Shown: positions 1-9,167, counted from the stretch's first letter. The stretch: DNA of 64,000 nt from Cyanomargarita calcarea GSE-NOS-MK-12-04C (GCA_019359595.1 JAHHGZ010000007.1:146043-210042), one strand, 5' to 3'. A program made the numbers and translations. The notes: generated from the letters alone by a model not told the origin.

Positions 1-182
1 ATCTGGCTAAACAGCCGTTGCTGAATCGTAGGGATAGCCACCGCAATAAAGAAAGCCATCAATACTAAATACCACAATAAAATCCGGGTGCGGACTTCTC
101 CAAAGATTTTTAGCCAAGCTTTGAAGCGGTTCGTGGCTTTATTCTCAAAGCTTTCTTTGCTGTCTGTTGGTGTATTCTTCAC
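1..182 (-). CDS. Sensor histidine kinase, N-terminal fragment (runs off the window)
   Basis: The minus strand encodes about 60 residues from a GTG at 182 to the window edge without a stop. A charged head of about 30 residues is followed by RTRILLWYLVLMAFFIAV and then QQRLF. This Arg-led first membrane helix is typical of cyanobacterial sensor kinases that carry a periplasmic loop and a HAMP domain, but no catalytic domain lies in the window. An in-frame TTG 15 nt upstream is an alternative start. The family call is inference from one helix. Confidence 0.5.
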   Translation of the reverse strand, partial: MKNTPTDSKESFENKATNRFKAWLKIFGEVRTRILLWYLVLMAFFIAVAIPTIQQRLFSQ

Positions 183-279
183 TTTTGTATAAGACAATAA
201 GTTTCAATTAATGAATTGTAACTACAGGTCTTATCGTTAATTCACCAAAACATCATATTGCCTATTGCCTATTCCTCTA

Positions 280-393
280 ATACCGTTTCTTTGTGAAGCT
301 GCATATATTACCCCCCGGCTACGCCGTCCCCCCTTGGCAAGGGGGGACTACAGGGGGGTCTTGATTATGTGCATCTTCATACAGAATTGGTAT
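280..393. mobile_element. MITE-like 114-bp element, copy 1
   Basis: The 114 bases are identical to 31252-31365. The ends are imperfect inverted repeats: the left end begins ATACCGTTTC and the reverse complement of the right end begins ATACCAATTC, with matching TGAAG and TGCA blocks further in. The centre holds the palindrome CCCCCCTTGGCAAGGGGGG. There is no coding capacity, so mobilisation would be in trans. TA dinucleotides at both ends could be a target duplication of IS630/Tc1 type, which is inference. The element overlaps the 3' end of the polymerase gene. Confidence 0.8.
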
Positions 394-1846
394 AACTCCT
401 TTGATTGAGTGCGTTCGCTCGTTGATGCTGATGATATTTGTGTCCTGCAAGGGTAAGCCCAAGGAAGCCCCAAAGAAACATACCGGAAAATCCCAGCATG
501 ATACTAAAACCGGGCATCGCTAAAATACAACCAAGAGCGATCGCCCGACAAGCTGCCATGAATGAATCGAAGCGAAATTCCGGACATTGCAATACTTTGA
601 AAATTAGCAGGATCATTCCACCCAAGTACATCACAGCCCCAAACCAACCTAGGGTGAAAAAGGAATCGAGAATTCCACTATCAATGACTATCGGTTCTAA
701 GATGCCTTTTTTGTTCACAATAAAGGTGTTGCCGATACCGTTCCCCAAACCGTTAGTTAGAGCAGACTGAAGACCTTGCTCATAAATTTGTTGTCTAACG
801 ATGGCGCTATTATCATTTTCTAGATTGGTGAAAGTTTCCAGGCGATCGTTAATCGTTTTGGAGAATGGCTCCATAGTCGTCAACGGCAACACGCAAATTA
901 TCATGATGATAATTGTGAGAACCAAGCGCATCTGCAGCTTTAGTTTTAGTGAAGCTAGTAGTGCCACCAATCCCACTAACCAAGACCCCCACATTGTGCG
1001 TACCATTGTGAGTAGGAATGATAAATAGCCTACTGCCGCTGCCGGAAAACTTAAAGGGCCTTTGCCTTCAAATAACAATAGTAAACCTGCCATCATCATC
1101 ACTGCAAACGGACCGCTTGATGCCATCGTACTCCAAACACGAAGTTTCAGAGGTGCTGGCTGGCCCATACTGATCAATTTTGTTTTGATCAGCCACATTT
1201 TATCCCATTCAGGGGCGACTAGATATTGTATAATTGCATAAACTCCTGTTATCAATACCCCCCAAAGAAATACACGCTGAATATTCTTCTGATATTGAGG
1301 GTATTCCCGCCATTTAATAAATAAGTAAAAACCAAAGCTAATCGGAGTTAACCAGTCAAGAAGACCCCGAGCCGCCGTAAATGGAGAGGTTTTTATCAGT
1401 CCGATGAGAAACCCATAGAACACGCCCAGAAAAGTTAACATAAAAGGCAGACCGCCTTGAACATAAGACTTCGGAAGGTTTTTGAAGCTCGTATGTAAGG
1501 TAATTAACGTTACTAAATATTGCGATATAAATATAAAACGACTTTCATCAAAGGCACTGCGATAATCGATTAAGCGAGAAAGAAACGGTGTGATAAACCA
1601 CATCCACCAGACGAAACCCATGTACATCATGGGATATCGAGCATATAGAAAAATACCTACAAGAAAAGATATAACTACATAGGCTGGACGAAAAATACTC
1701 GCAAGTCCTCCAGTAATACAGATTGCGGTAAAAGCTACTAGTCCCAGGATTGCCAACCAACCCAGTAGCGGTGGCGCTTGTTGAAGGCTGCTTGGCGGAT
1801 TATTGTAAGTCATACCATTTTGGAATTGTAAATATTGTAGTGGCAA
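377..1846 (-). CDS. Wzy/O-antigen-ligase-like polysaccharide polymerase
   Basis: A 489-residue integral membrane protein with roughly ten or more hydrophobic helices (first at about residues 28-48) and a larger hydrophilic loop near residues 330-390 (TINDRLETFTNLENDNSAIV), the layout of Wzy polymerases and WaaL ligases. In this cluster it would polymerise lipid-linked repeat units at the outer face of the cytoplasmic membrane. It is the last gene of the minus-strand polysaccharide cluster. The final residues YTNSV and the TGA stop lie inside the 114-bp repeat at 280-393, so the native C terminus appears to have been replaced. Polymerase or ligase cannot be decided from sequence alone. Confidence 0.75.
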   Translation of the reverse strand: MPLQYLQFQNGMTYNNPPSSLQQAPPLLGWLAILGLVAFTAICITGGLASIFRPAYVVISFLVGIFLYARYPMMYMGFVWWMWFITPFLSRLIDYRSAFDESRFIFISQYLVTLITLHTSFKNLPKSYVQGGLPFMLTFLGVFYGFLIGLIKTSPFTAARGLLDWLTPISFGFYLFIKWREYPQYQKNIQRVFLWGVLITGVYAIIQYLVAPEWDKMWLIKTKLISMGQPAPLKLRVWSTMASSGPFAVMMMAGLLLLFEGKGPLSFPAAAVGYLSFLLTMVRTMWGSWLVGLVALLASLKLKLQMRLVLTIIIMIICVLPLTTMEPFSKTINDRLETFTNLENDNSAIVRQQIYEQGLQSALTNGLGNGIGNTFIVNKKGILEPIVIDSGILDSFFTLGWFGAVMYLGGMILLIFKVLQCPEFRFDSFMAACRAIALGCILAMPGFSIMLGFSGMFLWGFLGLTLAGHKYHQHQRANALNQRSYTNSV

Positions 1847-1985
1847 GCAAACTTTGAGGGGTGAAACTTCTTGGAATTTCTCTTCTTAGCCTCTTTCTTC
1901 GCGTCCTTCTTTGTCTAAGCCAAGACAGCTGGCTTCGCCTACGCGGTTCAATCTCTTACCCATCAAAGTTCGTGTGACAGAGTAT

Positions 1986-2092
1986 TAGTACTCCATCTCA
2001 TTCGCTATGGTGGGTGACCACAGCCTGGATTAACCGAACACCAATGCGTCTACGAAGAATACTCCCCTCATAACGAATGAGATGGAGTACTA
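1986..2092. repeat. Inverted-repeat element, 107 bp, within the 323-nt gap 1847-2169
   Basis: Arms at 1986-2009 and 2069-2092 are reverse complements at 23 of 24 positions (core AGTACTCCATCTCATTCG). The 59-nt interior is not coding. The gap otherwise holds low-complexity sequence and no gene. It could be a MITE remnant or a hairpin between the glycosyltransferase and the polymerase. Confidence 0.7.
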
Positions 2093-2169
2093 GTAAGGTT
2101 AGTATAAAAAAATGGGTGTTTTTTAATCTCAAAGGGTAATATCGGCAATCCGTGTAACTAATATCAGGA

Positions 2170-3147
2170 TTAACTCTGACTGCTACTTAGACGATTCGCA
2201 CTCACGCCATCAGCGAGCCGACAATTTCGCCAAGTCTGCCAACCTTGAGCGCGACCCCGCATAGATGCCAGCCATTTTTTCCAGGCTAATCCTCCTTCTT
2301 TGGGCAAAAATCTTAAGTACTGCACAATACCTAAGGCTTCTCGCGTACCAATAAATATAGCCCATAGCAGGAATGTTATCCTCTGTATCGGTGCAAAATG
2401 CTCTAGCAACACTAAAGTTTCATTATGCACGGTATTGCTCCAGGCAATATCATTAAAAATGTATCGCTGGTCTTCATCAAAACGTACAGCTAGATAGTGA
2501 TCCACCGCCACTAGAGGATCGAAAATGATTTTCCAACCTGCACGCTTGATTGGTAGGGTAAATGCCAATTCAAAATGTACTTGCGCTCCTGTGCCCCGCA
2601 TTCGCTCATCGAAATGCATTCCTTTAATGGCGGTTCGGCGATAAGCCATATTTACGCCTTTGAGTACATCGACCTCACGGGCTGGTCCCACACCTAAATG
2701 ATGTTCGCCAATTACCCGCCCAAACCACTGTAAGCGACCCACTTTTGTGCGTTCGCCTATTTCTTTGATTTGAGTACCGACATACTGCCAGTCGCGTCCA
2801 CCTACACCACCAATCCTGCTATCTGACTCAAAATAAGCTTCAATCCGTTGCAGCCAATCCGGGTGGGGAGCAGCATCATCATCGGTGGTGACAAGGATCT
2901 CTCCAGTAGCTACATCAAGACCTTCATTCATTGCTGCTACGACTCCTGTAACTTTCACCGTCACAATGCGTAATGGTAAGGAGTCGCGGTTATAGCTTTC
3001 GAGGAATGTCCAAGTTTCAGTATCAGTATCGCGCACCACTACCAATACTTGATCTGCTTTTCGAGTTTGCTTTTTCAGTGCTTCCAGACAACGTACCAGG
3101 TCTAAAGGACGGCGATAAGTTGGGATGAGAACAGTGATGGTCATCAT
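2170..3147 (-). CDS. Glycosyltransferase family 2
   Basis: A 325-residue GT2-type enzyme. The N terminus reads TITVLIPTYRRP, the nucleotide-binding strand of GT-A enzymes, and TTDDDAAPHPDWL near residue 90 supplies the acidic metal-binding motif. It would add one sugar to the lipid-linked repeat unit on the cytoplasmic side. Its first 125 nt overlap the end of the upstream GT4 gene in another frame, which is unusually long for tandem genes. Because the overlapping segment encodes the conserved N terminus here, this reading frame is the constrained one. Donor and acceptor sugars are unknown. Confidence 0.8.
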   Translation of the reverse strand: MMTITVLIPTYRRPLDLVRCLEALKKQTRKADQVLVVVRDTDTETWTFLESYNRDSLPLRIVTVKVTGVVAAMNEGLDVATGEILVTTDDDAAPHPDWLQRIEAYFESDSRIGGVGGRDWQYVGTQIKEIGERTKVGRLQWFGRVIGEHHLGVGPAREVDVLKGVNMAYRRTAIKGMHFDERMRGTGAQVHFELAFTLPIKRAGWKIIFDPLVAVDHYLAVRFDEDQRYIFNDIAWSNTVHNETLVLLEHFAPIQRITFLLWAIFIGTREALGIVQYLRFLPKEGGLAWKKWLASMRGRAQGWQTWRNCRLADGVSANRLSSSQS

Positions 3148-4267
3148 TATTTACTATTTCCTCAAACAAATCTACATAAGTCTGTGCTTTACTAAGCCAA
3201 GTATTTTGTTCTGCTATGGTGCGAGCAGCTTTCCTCATTTTATTTTGCTTTTGGCGATCGCTCATTAAAGACAACAGCGCCAAAGCCAAAGCCTCAACAT
3301 CATCTGAGTCTGGTAATACCACCCCGCATTCTGGTGTCACCATTTCTGCGCCCTCGGTTGCGGTTGCGGTAATTACGGGAAGTCCGGAAGAAAGAGCTTC
3401 CAATAATACTAGCGTACAAGCTTCGTAACGAGAAGGAAACACGAACAAATCTGCACTCCGCATAATCAGAGGAATATCACGGCGATATCCCATAAAATGC
3501 ACTCGTCCACCCAATCCTAGAGATGCTGCTAGCTCCAAGAAGGGGCTACCCTCAGTACTACCCACGACGACCAAATGTAAATCAGACACTTTTACCAAAG
3601 CACGAAGTACGGTATCTAAGTTTTTTCTTAGTGTGCGGATATCGCCAACAAACATTGCCAAAGTAACATTTTCGGGAAGACCCAATTTTTGCCTAGAAGC
3701 TTCACCAGGAAAAAATTCTTCTGAGTCAACACCATTGAGAATTACGCGAATTCGAGAACTGGGTACACCAATATCTAGCAATTCCTGAGCAACTTTCTCT
3801 GATACAGCGATAACTATTTTTGCTTTTTGGAAAGCTTGTTTTTCCCAATAAGCGTTTAAAGCAGTATACAACCACTGATATAAACCATATAAATCTTGAC
3901 GGTTCCGGGAAATATGCGCAGGCGATCGCAGCCAAGAACTGTGGACAAAATGTGCAGCATTCACATCCGAAGCAACTGTTGTAATTGCACCGTTGACTTT
4001 AACTAAATCAACTTCTGAACGATGTTTTTGCAACCAATCGGCACTTTTTTTGGCAAATAATAAATTTTGTAACAATGCGGTGGGATATTTAGATACTGGA
4101 ATATGAATCCAGTTAACTTGGTCACTTTGTTCTATTTCTGGAGCTACTTCTGTTGCCAATAATGTCAACTTATGACCGCGACGAATTGCTTCTTTGGCGA
4201 CTTCATAGTTTACTCTACCTTGACCATCACCTTTTTTTAACTTGTGGGTTACAATACAAAGTCTCAT
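3023..4267 (-). CDS. Glycosyltransferase family 4 (GT-B fold)
   Basis: A 414-residue GT4 enzyme. The N-terminal Rossmann half starts MRLCIVTHKLKKGDGQGRVN. The C-terminal half carries the donor-site motif FVFPSRYEACTLVLLEALSS with the E-x7-E pattern of retaining GT-B enzymes and the GxP loop SGLPVITA. It belongs to the polysaccharide cluster. The last 40 or so residues, after FEEIV, read through into the downstream GT2 gene and look like low-constraint tail sequence, so an ancestral stop may have been lost. Sugar specificity is not predictable. Confidence 0.8.
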   Translation of the reverse strand: MRLCIVTHKLKKGDGQGRVNYEVAKEAIRRGHKLTLLATEVAPEIEQSDQVNWIHIPVSKYPTALLQNLLFAKKSADWLQKHRSEVDLVKVNGAITTVASDVNAAHFVHSSWLRSPAHISRNRQDLYGLYQWLYTALNAYWEKQAFQKAKIVIAVSEKVAQELLDIGVPSSRIRVILNGVDSEEFFPGEASRQKLGLPENVTLAMFVGDIRTLRKNLDTVLRALVKVSDLHLVVVGSTEGSPFLELAASLGLGGRVHFMGYRRDIPLIMRSADLFVFPSRYEACTLVLLEALSSGLPVITATATEGAEMVTPECGVVLPDSDDVEALALALLSLMSDRQKQNKMRKAARTIAEQNTWLSKAQTYVDLFEEIVNNDDHHCSHPNLSPSFRPGTLSGSTEKANSKSRSSIGSGARY

Positions 4268-4352
4268 AGGGAACTCTTCTGCAAAATTCGTAAATAAGAA
4301 ATTAACAATTAATTCTTGAAATGCAGGGCTTAATACACCAGGTAGCAGAGTT

Positions 4353-5324
4353 TTAGAATTTAGCTGCTATTTTTGATGGACTTAAACTCAATAAGAGCGC
4401 AACAGATGTCCGCAAGCTAAACTGTTGCCGTAAGGAACGGATAAAGTAAGGACGGGCATCTTTTAACTGTTCAGTCCGCATTAAACCGATACCTAAAGTT
4501 GTACTGATATATCCCCATTGTTTTTCAAAATACGGTTTTATATCTTGCAATTGCTTATCTTCCATAAACCTTTCCAAGCAATAAATATCGGCTTTTGCCT
4601 TCCGAATTTTTGCTTGAGCATCTCGACTACCACTTGTCATCGTGTCTGTTTGTTCATGCTCTCGATAGCAGGTCAATTTTCCGGGATAGTAATAGGCACC
4701 ATTCCCAGAACGGCAAGTGAGATAATTTAAGTAGATATCCCAAGATACTCCTACTTCTGGTGGAAAAGAGTCCCAATCTACAGCATCTCGACGAATTACA
4801 GCAGCAGTTGCGGTAGATACTGCTCTATCTATTAAACTAAGTTGATAAAAAGGTTGATAAGTTCCTTCTTTGAGATTGGCTCGTTTATAGAAATCGGAAT
4901 TTTTTTCAGTCGCAACATCATCAATTGTGCTATCAGCCCGCATCACATAATGATCGCAAAAAGCTAAGGTCAAATTCGGATTAGCTTCTAGTTTTGGGAC
5001 AAGCTTTTCTAAAAAGTCTTCCTTCCACATATCATCATCATGGAGACTTGCAACATATTTGCCTTGGGCCATTTTAAAGGCATGCATTTGGTTGGCAAAC
5101 ATTCCGATATTTGTTGGCTGTCTCCAAAATTTAATTCGTGAGTCTTGAAAAGATTCGACTATTGCTTGAGTATTTTCTGTACTACAATTATCGGAAACAA
5201 TAATTTCTAGATTTTGATAAGTTTGCTTAACAGCACTTTTAAGAGCTTCTGTCAAGTATTTGGGACGGTTATATGTAGGAGTAATTACACTGACTAAGGG
5301 CTGCTGTATATTATTTAAAATCAT
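4353..5324 (-). CDS. Glycosyltransferase family 2
   Basis: A 323-residue GT2 enzyme with VSVITPTYNRPKYL at the N terminus, VSDNCSTENT (nucleotide-binding loop) near residue 45 and ASLHDDDMW (DxD-like metal site) near residue 93. An 85-nt gap separates it from the downstream GT4 gene and 95 nt from the upstream ABC transporter gene, so co-transcription is plausible. It is one of several GT2/GT4 enzymes that would assemble the repeat unit. Confidence 0.8.
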   Translation of the reverse strand: MILNNIQQPLVSVITPTYNRPKYLTEALKSAVKQTYQNLEIIVSDNCSTENTQAIVESFQDSRIKFWRQPTNIGMFANQMHAFKMAQGKYVASLHDDDMWKEDFLEKLVPKLEANPNLTLAFCDHYVMRADSTIDDVATEKNSDFYKRANLKEGTYQPFYQLSLIDRAVSTATAAVIRRDAVDWDSFPPEVGVSWDIYLNYLTCRSGNGAYYYPGKLTCYREHEQTDTMTSGSRDAQAKIRKAKADIYCLERFMEDKQLQDIKPYFEKQWGYISTTLGIGLMRTEQLKDARPYFIRSLRQQFSLRTSVALLLSLSPSKIAAKF

Positions 5325-5419
5325 ATTTACCTCTAAAATTTTGTCGTGAAACTCATAAAAGTATCAAACTGTTAACTTTACAAGGATTAATTCCAAAACC
5401 CGCTTTGAATATTGCATAT

Positions 5420-7258
5420 CTAGCCGACTTCACCCATTTCGTGCTGCTTGCAGTGATATTTCCAAAGCGCTCCCCGTTGTTCCAGTAATTCTTGATACTT
5501 ACCTTGCTCTACTATCTGTCCCTTCTCGATAACTACGACCTTATCGGCTTTAGCAATGGTTGAGAGACGGTGAGCGATCGCTATAGTTGTCCGTCCGACT
5601 AAATATTTTTCTAACAGATCCTGAATTAACCCCTCTGTGACAGAATCTAAGGCACTTGTTGGCTCATCCAAAATCAAAATTTCTGGATTCCGTACCAAAG
5701 CACGAGCGATCGCAATCCGCTGTTGTTGTCCTCCAGATAACTGAATACCGTCAGAACCTAACTGTGTATCAAAACCTGCACTCATTTTTTCGATGAATTC
5801 CAGTGCATTTGCTTGGTAGGCTGCTTGTCGAATTTCGGCTTCAGTTGCCCAAGGAGTACCGTAAGCAATATTATTACGAACAGAAGTGTTGAAAATAAAT
5901 GTCTTTTGACTGACTACAGCCATTTTGCGACGCAGGGAATCAATTTCAAATTTCTGTAAATCAATTCCATCGATGAAAATATGTCCTTCTGTTGGATCTA
6001 TGAATCGGGGAATTAAGTCCACAAGGGTAGTTTTACCACCACCAGAAACTCCCACCAGCGCAATCATCTTTCCTCGCTCAATGGTGAGAGTAATATTGTT
6101 GAGTACTAATTTGCTCTTCTCATAACCAAAATCTACAGATACTAAATCGATTGAGCGTTGCAACGTCTGAAACTGAATATCGCCATTTTTGAAATAAATT
6201 TTATCTTTAGTTTCTAAAAGTTGTTTAATGTTGTCTATTGCTCCTCCTTGACTGCTTAGAAAAGCGATAGTCCCATTCAAATCTTGAGTCATTGGAACTA
6301 TGCGAAACAGTAAGAAGAAAAACGTTAGTAACGAGGCAATCTGCATGAAGCCACTTGTGAGCGCAGCAATAATCATCCCGATGAGAATCACTGTAGATAG
6401 ACTTTCTGCAAGAGGTCTTACTAGCAGGGAAATCCAATAAACTTTTTTCCATGCATTCATCACACCCAAACTGGCTTGATAATACCGCTGACGCTCAAAG
6501 TCTTGAGTAGAAGATGCATGAATTGTGCGGATACCATCGATAAACTCTAGGGTTCTAGAAGCAAACTGACCGTTAGCTGTAGAAATAGCAAAACTAAATT
6601 CCCGAATTCGTTTGTTAAGAGTTGTAAGTCCAACCGCTAAAAGGCTAAAGAGTAAAACCGAAATTATTGACAGTTGCCATGACAGCAAAAATAACGATGC
6701 AGAATAAACTACAATCGTTAATCCTCTGGTTATTAGAAAAGCAAAGGAACCAAAAATTTGTCTAATTCTATCCATTTCACTGGTGAGAGTATTAATCAAA
6801 TCACCAGAGCGTTTTTCTGCAAAACAACTAAGAGTCTGAGCTTCTAACTGTTCAAAAATTCGTTGACGGAGATTGTGAACTAAATTAATTTCACTAAATT
6901 GAGTGAAAATCTGTGACACGTAGTTCAATCCTGCCCGCAAACAAGTGATGAGGAGAATTAGTGCCGATACTCGGTATAGTCGTTCGATTGCGGGAGCATT
7001 AACTCCTAAAATCCAAATATCAACCCAGCTAATTCCTGTTTTCAGAGGTTCAGCATTGGGAGCAGTTAAGTTTTGAAGGAATGCAAGCAAAAAACCGAGG
7101 CCAAAACCCTCAAAAATTGCAGCTAAAATTGAGAAAAATATGGCCAAAATCGCAATTTTGCGAAAGTGTTTAAACTCTCGCAATATCAAGTAATTATTTT
7201 TCCAAAAAGTTGTCGCTTGTAGCAATCTACGGGCAGGTAATGGAAGCGTAAGATGCAT
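5420..7258 (-). CDS. hepA: HepA-like ABC exporter for envelope polysaccharide (fused permease and ATPase)
   Basis: A type-IV (MsbA-like) half transporter. The N-terminal half has about six membrane helices. The C-terminal ATPase shows Walker A GVSGGGKTT, Q-loop VVSQKTF, signature LSGGQQQR, Walker B ILILDEPTSALD and switch His in AIAHRLST. HepA of Anabaena is required for heterocyst envelope polysaccharide deposition. Length, helix pattern and company (hepC-like gene, Wzc, rfbF) fit that family. The frame is open from a GTG at 7306, only 4 nt after the upstream stop, but the ATG at 7258 gives a typical N terminus. The symbol rests on context and recollection, not on alignment. Confidence 0.75.
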   Translation of the reverse strand: MHLTLPLPARRLLQATTFWKNNYLILREFKHFRKIAILAIFFSILAAIFEGFGLGFLLAFLQNLTAPNAEPLKTGISWVDIWILGVNAPAIERLYRVSALILLITCLRAGLNYVSQIFTQFSEINLVHNLRQRIFEQLEAQTLSCFAEKRSGDLINTLTSEMDRIRQIFGSFAFLITRGLTIVVYSASLFLLSWQLSIISVLLFSLLAVGLTTLNKRIREFSFAISTANGQFASRTLEFIDGIRTIHASSTQDFERQRYYQASLGVMNAWKKVYWISLLVRPLAESLSTVILIGMIIAALTSGFMQIASLLTFFFLLFRIVPMTQDLNGTIAFLSSQGGAIDNIKQLLETKDKIYFKNGDIQFQTLQRSIDLVSVDFGYEKSKLVLNNITLTIERGKMIALVGVSGGGKTTLVDLIPRFIDPTEGHIFIDGIDLQKFEIDSLRRKMAVVSQKTFIFNTSVRNNIAYGTPWATEAEIRQAAYQANALEFIEKMSAGFDTQLGSDGIQLSGGQQQRIAIARALVRNPEILILDEPTSALDSVTEGLIQDLLEKYLVGRTTIAIAHRLSTIAKADKVVVIEKGQIVEQGKYQELLEQRGALWKYHCKQHEMGEVG

Positions 7259-7309
7259 AGGGAATTTTGATTTAAAATTAATTGATAAATAGAAGTAAAG
7301 ATGCACAGT

Positions 7310-8254
7310 TTACATTACAGGGCGACGCATAAAACGACCCATCGCAGATCCAATACGCAGAGCGATTTGTTTTGATAATACTAAGGCATCTGAATAAACT
7401 TGAATTGGTGTTTGAGCGTGCCGCCAAAATAATTTATCAGTTACTGTTGGAGAGCCACCATTCAAAGCACTCATAATCAGTTGCTTGCGCCACGGCTTAA
7501 CATTTGGTACAGTTGCATGAGACATAATAGTACCGCCCGGTACAAAATCCATCCCATCAGGTCCCACTGTACTTAGAGGGTAAGTTGTCAGCATTAGCGC
7601 CAAGTTGAGGTAAGTTTGATCCCCATAGAGATAGGGATAACATTCAAAAGTTTTTTGGGAATAAAGATCCTGTAAATTTGAGTTCCCCGTCATCTCACCA
7701 ATTTCTTCAAGTTTTTGCCAAAGTGAAAGGATGGACTTACAGCTTTTGTGGACACCAACAAACCCACTATTGTAGTGGTAGTCTAACTCACGTTTGCATT
7801 CTTGACCATTCTTTTGGGCAAACTCTTTCCACGCCAAACGTCGGGGATGATTGGCAGGTACCAGATACCATGAGTCACCACACAAAGCTATTCCCTGACT
7901 GACCCACCTTTGATAAAAATCCCAGCTACACTTATTTACAATGTCTGGATCGAAGTAAAATAGTGCATCAACTTCAGGGCAATGATTTTCCCATAATTCA
8001 TGCATAAAATCAGGCTTATAAAATCCCAGGTGCTTTGGGGTGGTTAACTTTACAAACCTCATTACACAATCTTCAGCTACAGGAAATTCTTGATAGCCCT
8101 TTTCCTCTTTGACAGATTTAACCCAAGATGGCAGATTTCCACGGTATCCAACCCAAAACACACCACGAAAGCCGTAGCTATATAAAGAATTCGCTAAAAC
8201 TCCTACGCCGTAGTGGTAGTCTTTTTCAAATAAAGTACAAATTGCTGTAAGCAT
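7310..8254 (-). CDS. GT8-like putative glycosyltransferase
   Basis: About 314 residues from the ATG at 8254. The frame is open to 8341, but MLTAICTLFEKDYHYGVGVL is the natural start of a GT-A-like fold. ALFYFDPDIV supplies a DxD-type metal site, and DYHYNSGFVGVHK resembles the conserved mid-domain of GT8 enzymes. It lies between hepC and hepA and ends 51 nt before the hepA ATG. As I remember the Anabaena island, hepC and hepA are adjacent there, so this gene may be an insertion or a lineage-specific addition. The enzymatic role is inferred. Confidence 0.6.
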   Translation of the reverse strand: MLTAICTLFEKDYHYGVGVLANSLYSYGFRGVFWVGYRGNLPSWVKSVKEEKGYQEFPVAEDCVMRFVKLTTPKHLGFYKPDFMHELWENHCPEVDALFYFDPDIVNKCSWDFYQRWVSQGIALCGDSWYLVPANHPRRLAWKEFAQKNGQECKRELDYHYNSGFVGVHKSCKSILSLWQKLEEIGEMTGNSNLQDLYSQKTFECYPYLYGDQTYLNLALMLTTYPLSTVGPDGMDFVPGGTIMSHATVPNVKPWRKQLIMSALNGGSPTVTDKLFWRHAQTPIQVYSDALVLSKQIALRIGSAMGRFMRRPVM

Positions 8255-8322
8255 AATCTGAATTATATTTATATAAAGTGTATAGTTTAGAATCCTAAAA
8301 CTAGAAACAACTTTAAGTATGG

Positions 8323-8354
8323 TTAGTAGTAGGGTTTTCAAAACCTACTACTAA
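8323..8354 (-). terminator. Hairpin between hepC and the GT8-like gene
   Basis: Perfect 11-bp arms (TTAGTAGTAGG at 8323-8333 and CCTACTACTAA at 8344-8354) with a 10-nt AT-rich loop, starting 25 nt after the hepC stop. No clear U-tract follows on the minus strand, so it may attenuate or protect mRNA rather than terminate. Confidence 0.5.
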
Positions 8355-8378
8355 AATCAGACTTGTAATTGTTCCAGT

Positions 8379-9167
8379 TCACACCGTTTCACCGCATCCA
8401 GATTCAGCAGGTTGAAATTCCGTCTCTACTTGCAATCTTACTATGATTCCGGGTAGGGCATTTAGATGTCTTTGCTCTTGTAAGCTTAAACGCACCGCAT
8501 TTTGCAAAGTACAGCACCCAGGTCCGATTAAACTCATTTCTCCACGCAGCACGTTTAACAACTGCGGTACGTTTTCCAGACCCCACTTACGCATCCAACT
8601 ACCCAGGAGGGTAATGTTCTGATCGTTTTCTCCTTCACTTAAACCATCTGTTGTGCGAAACTTCATAATCCGAAACAGTTTACCACGCTCTCCAACGTGC
8701 CATTCACGAGAAAAAAGTGCCCCTGGAGAGTAAACACGCATAATACAACCCAATCCCAACACGATCGGACTGACTGCCAATAAAAGCATTAATGCAACTA
8801 ACCACTCAGTTACTCTCTTTAACGAGGCTAAAAAAGTGCTATTAAATTTCGCTTGTTGCTTGGCAGAAGGTATGTGTAGAAAAATTGGCTTCGATGCTTG
8901 CTCGCAGGCAGTTGCCCAGAGCAAGAGTTTTTCTTCACCCAACTTTGGATCTATGCAAACTAAACTGACAGGTGAATGTTTTAAGCATTCTACTAAAGAT
9001 TCTTCTTTATCTAGTGAAGACAGATATGGCTGTTTCACAAGTCCTGGAAGTTTAACCAACAGTTGCCCTCGTCGCCATTGCAGCTTGCAGTAGTTTGAGG
9101 GATTATCTTGCTGTTGCGGGGAAACAGTATAGGAATTCTGGAATGTTGGAATTATTGAAGTGGTCAT
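8379..9167 (-). CDS. hepC: HepC-like initiating sugar-phosphate transferase
   Basis: A 262-residue protein of the bacterial sugar transferase (monotopic phosphoglycosyl transferase) family. A variable N-terminal 110 residues precede a membrane-inserted helix (WLVALMLLLAVSPIVLGLGC), then GALFSREWHVGERGKLFRIM, KFRTTD, and VPQLLNVLRGEMSLIGPG. It would load the first sugar phosphate onto undecaprenyl phosphate. The family's catalytic Asp-Glu (SLDELPQL type) reads GLENVPQL here and GPRP reads GPGC, so the active site is atypical. HepC of Anabaena is needed for heterocyst envelope polysaccharide. A TATAAT lies 11 nt before the ATG on the minus strand (9178-9183). Confidence 0.75.
   Translation of the reverse strand: MTTSIIPTFQNSYTVSPQQQDNPSNYCKLQWRRGQLLVKLPGLVKQPYLSSLDKEESLVECLKHSPVSLVCIDPKLGEEKLLLWATACEQASKPIFLHIPSAKQQAKFNSTFLASLKRVTEWLVALMLLLAVSPIVLGLGCIMRVYSPGALFSREWHVGERGKLFRIMKFRTTDGLSEGENDQNITLLGSWMRKWGLENVPQLLNVLRGEMSLIGPGCCTLQNAVRLSLQEQRHLNALPGIIVRLQVETEFQPAESGCGETV

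Noticed and set aside
3023..4267. GT4 and GT2 as a single fused enzyme broken by a frameshift
   Set aside because: Both have complete domains and their own N termini; the overlap is better explained by GT4 readthrough.
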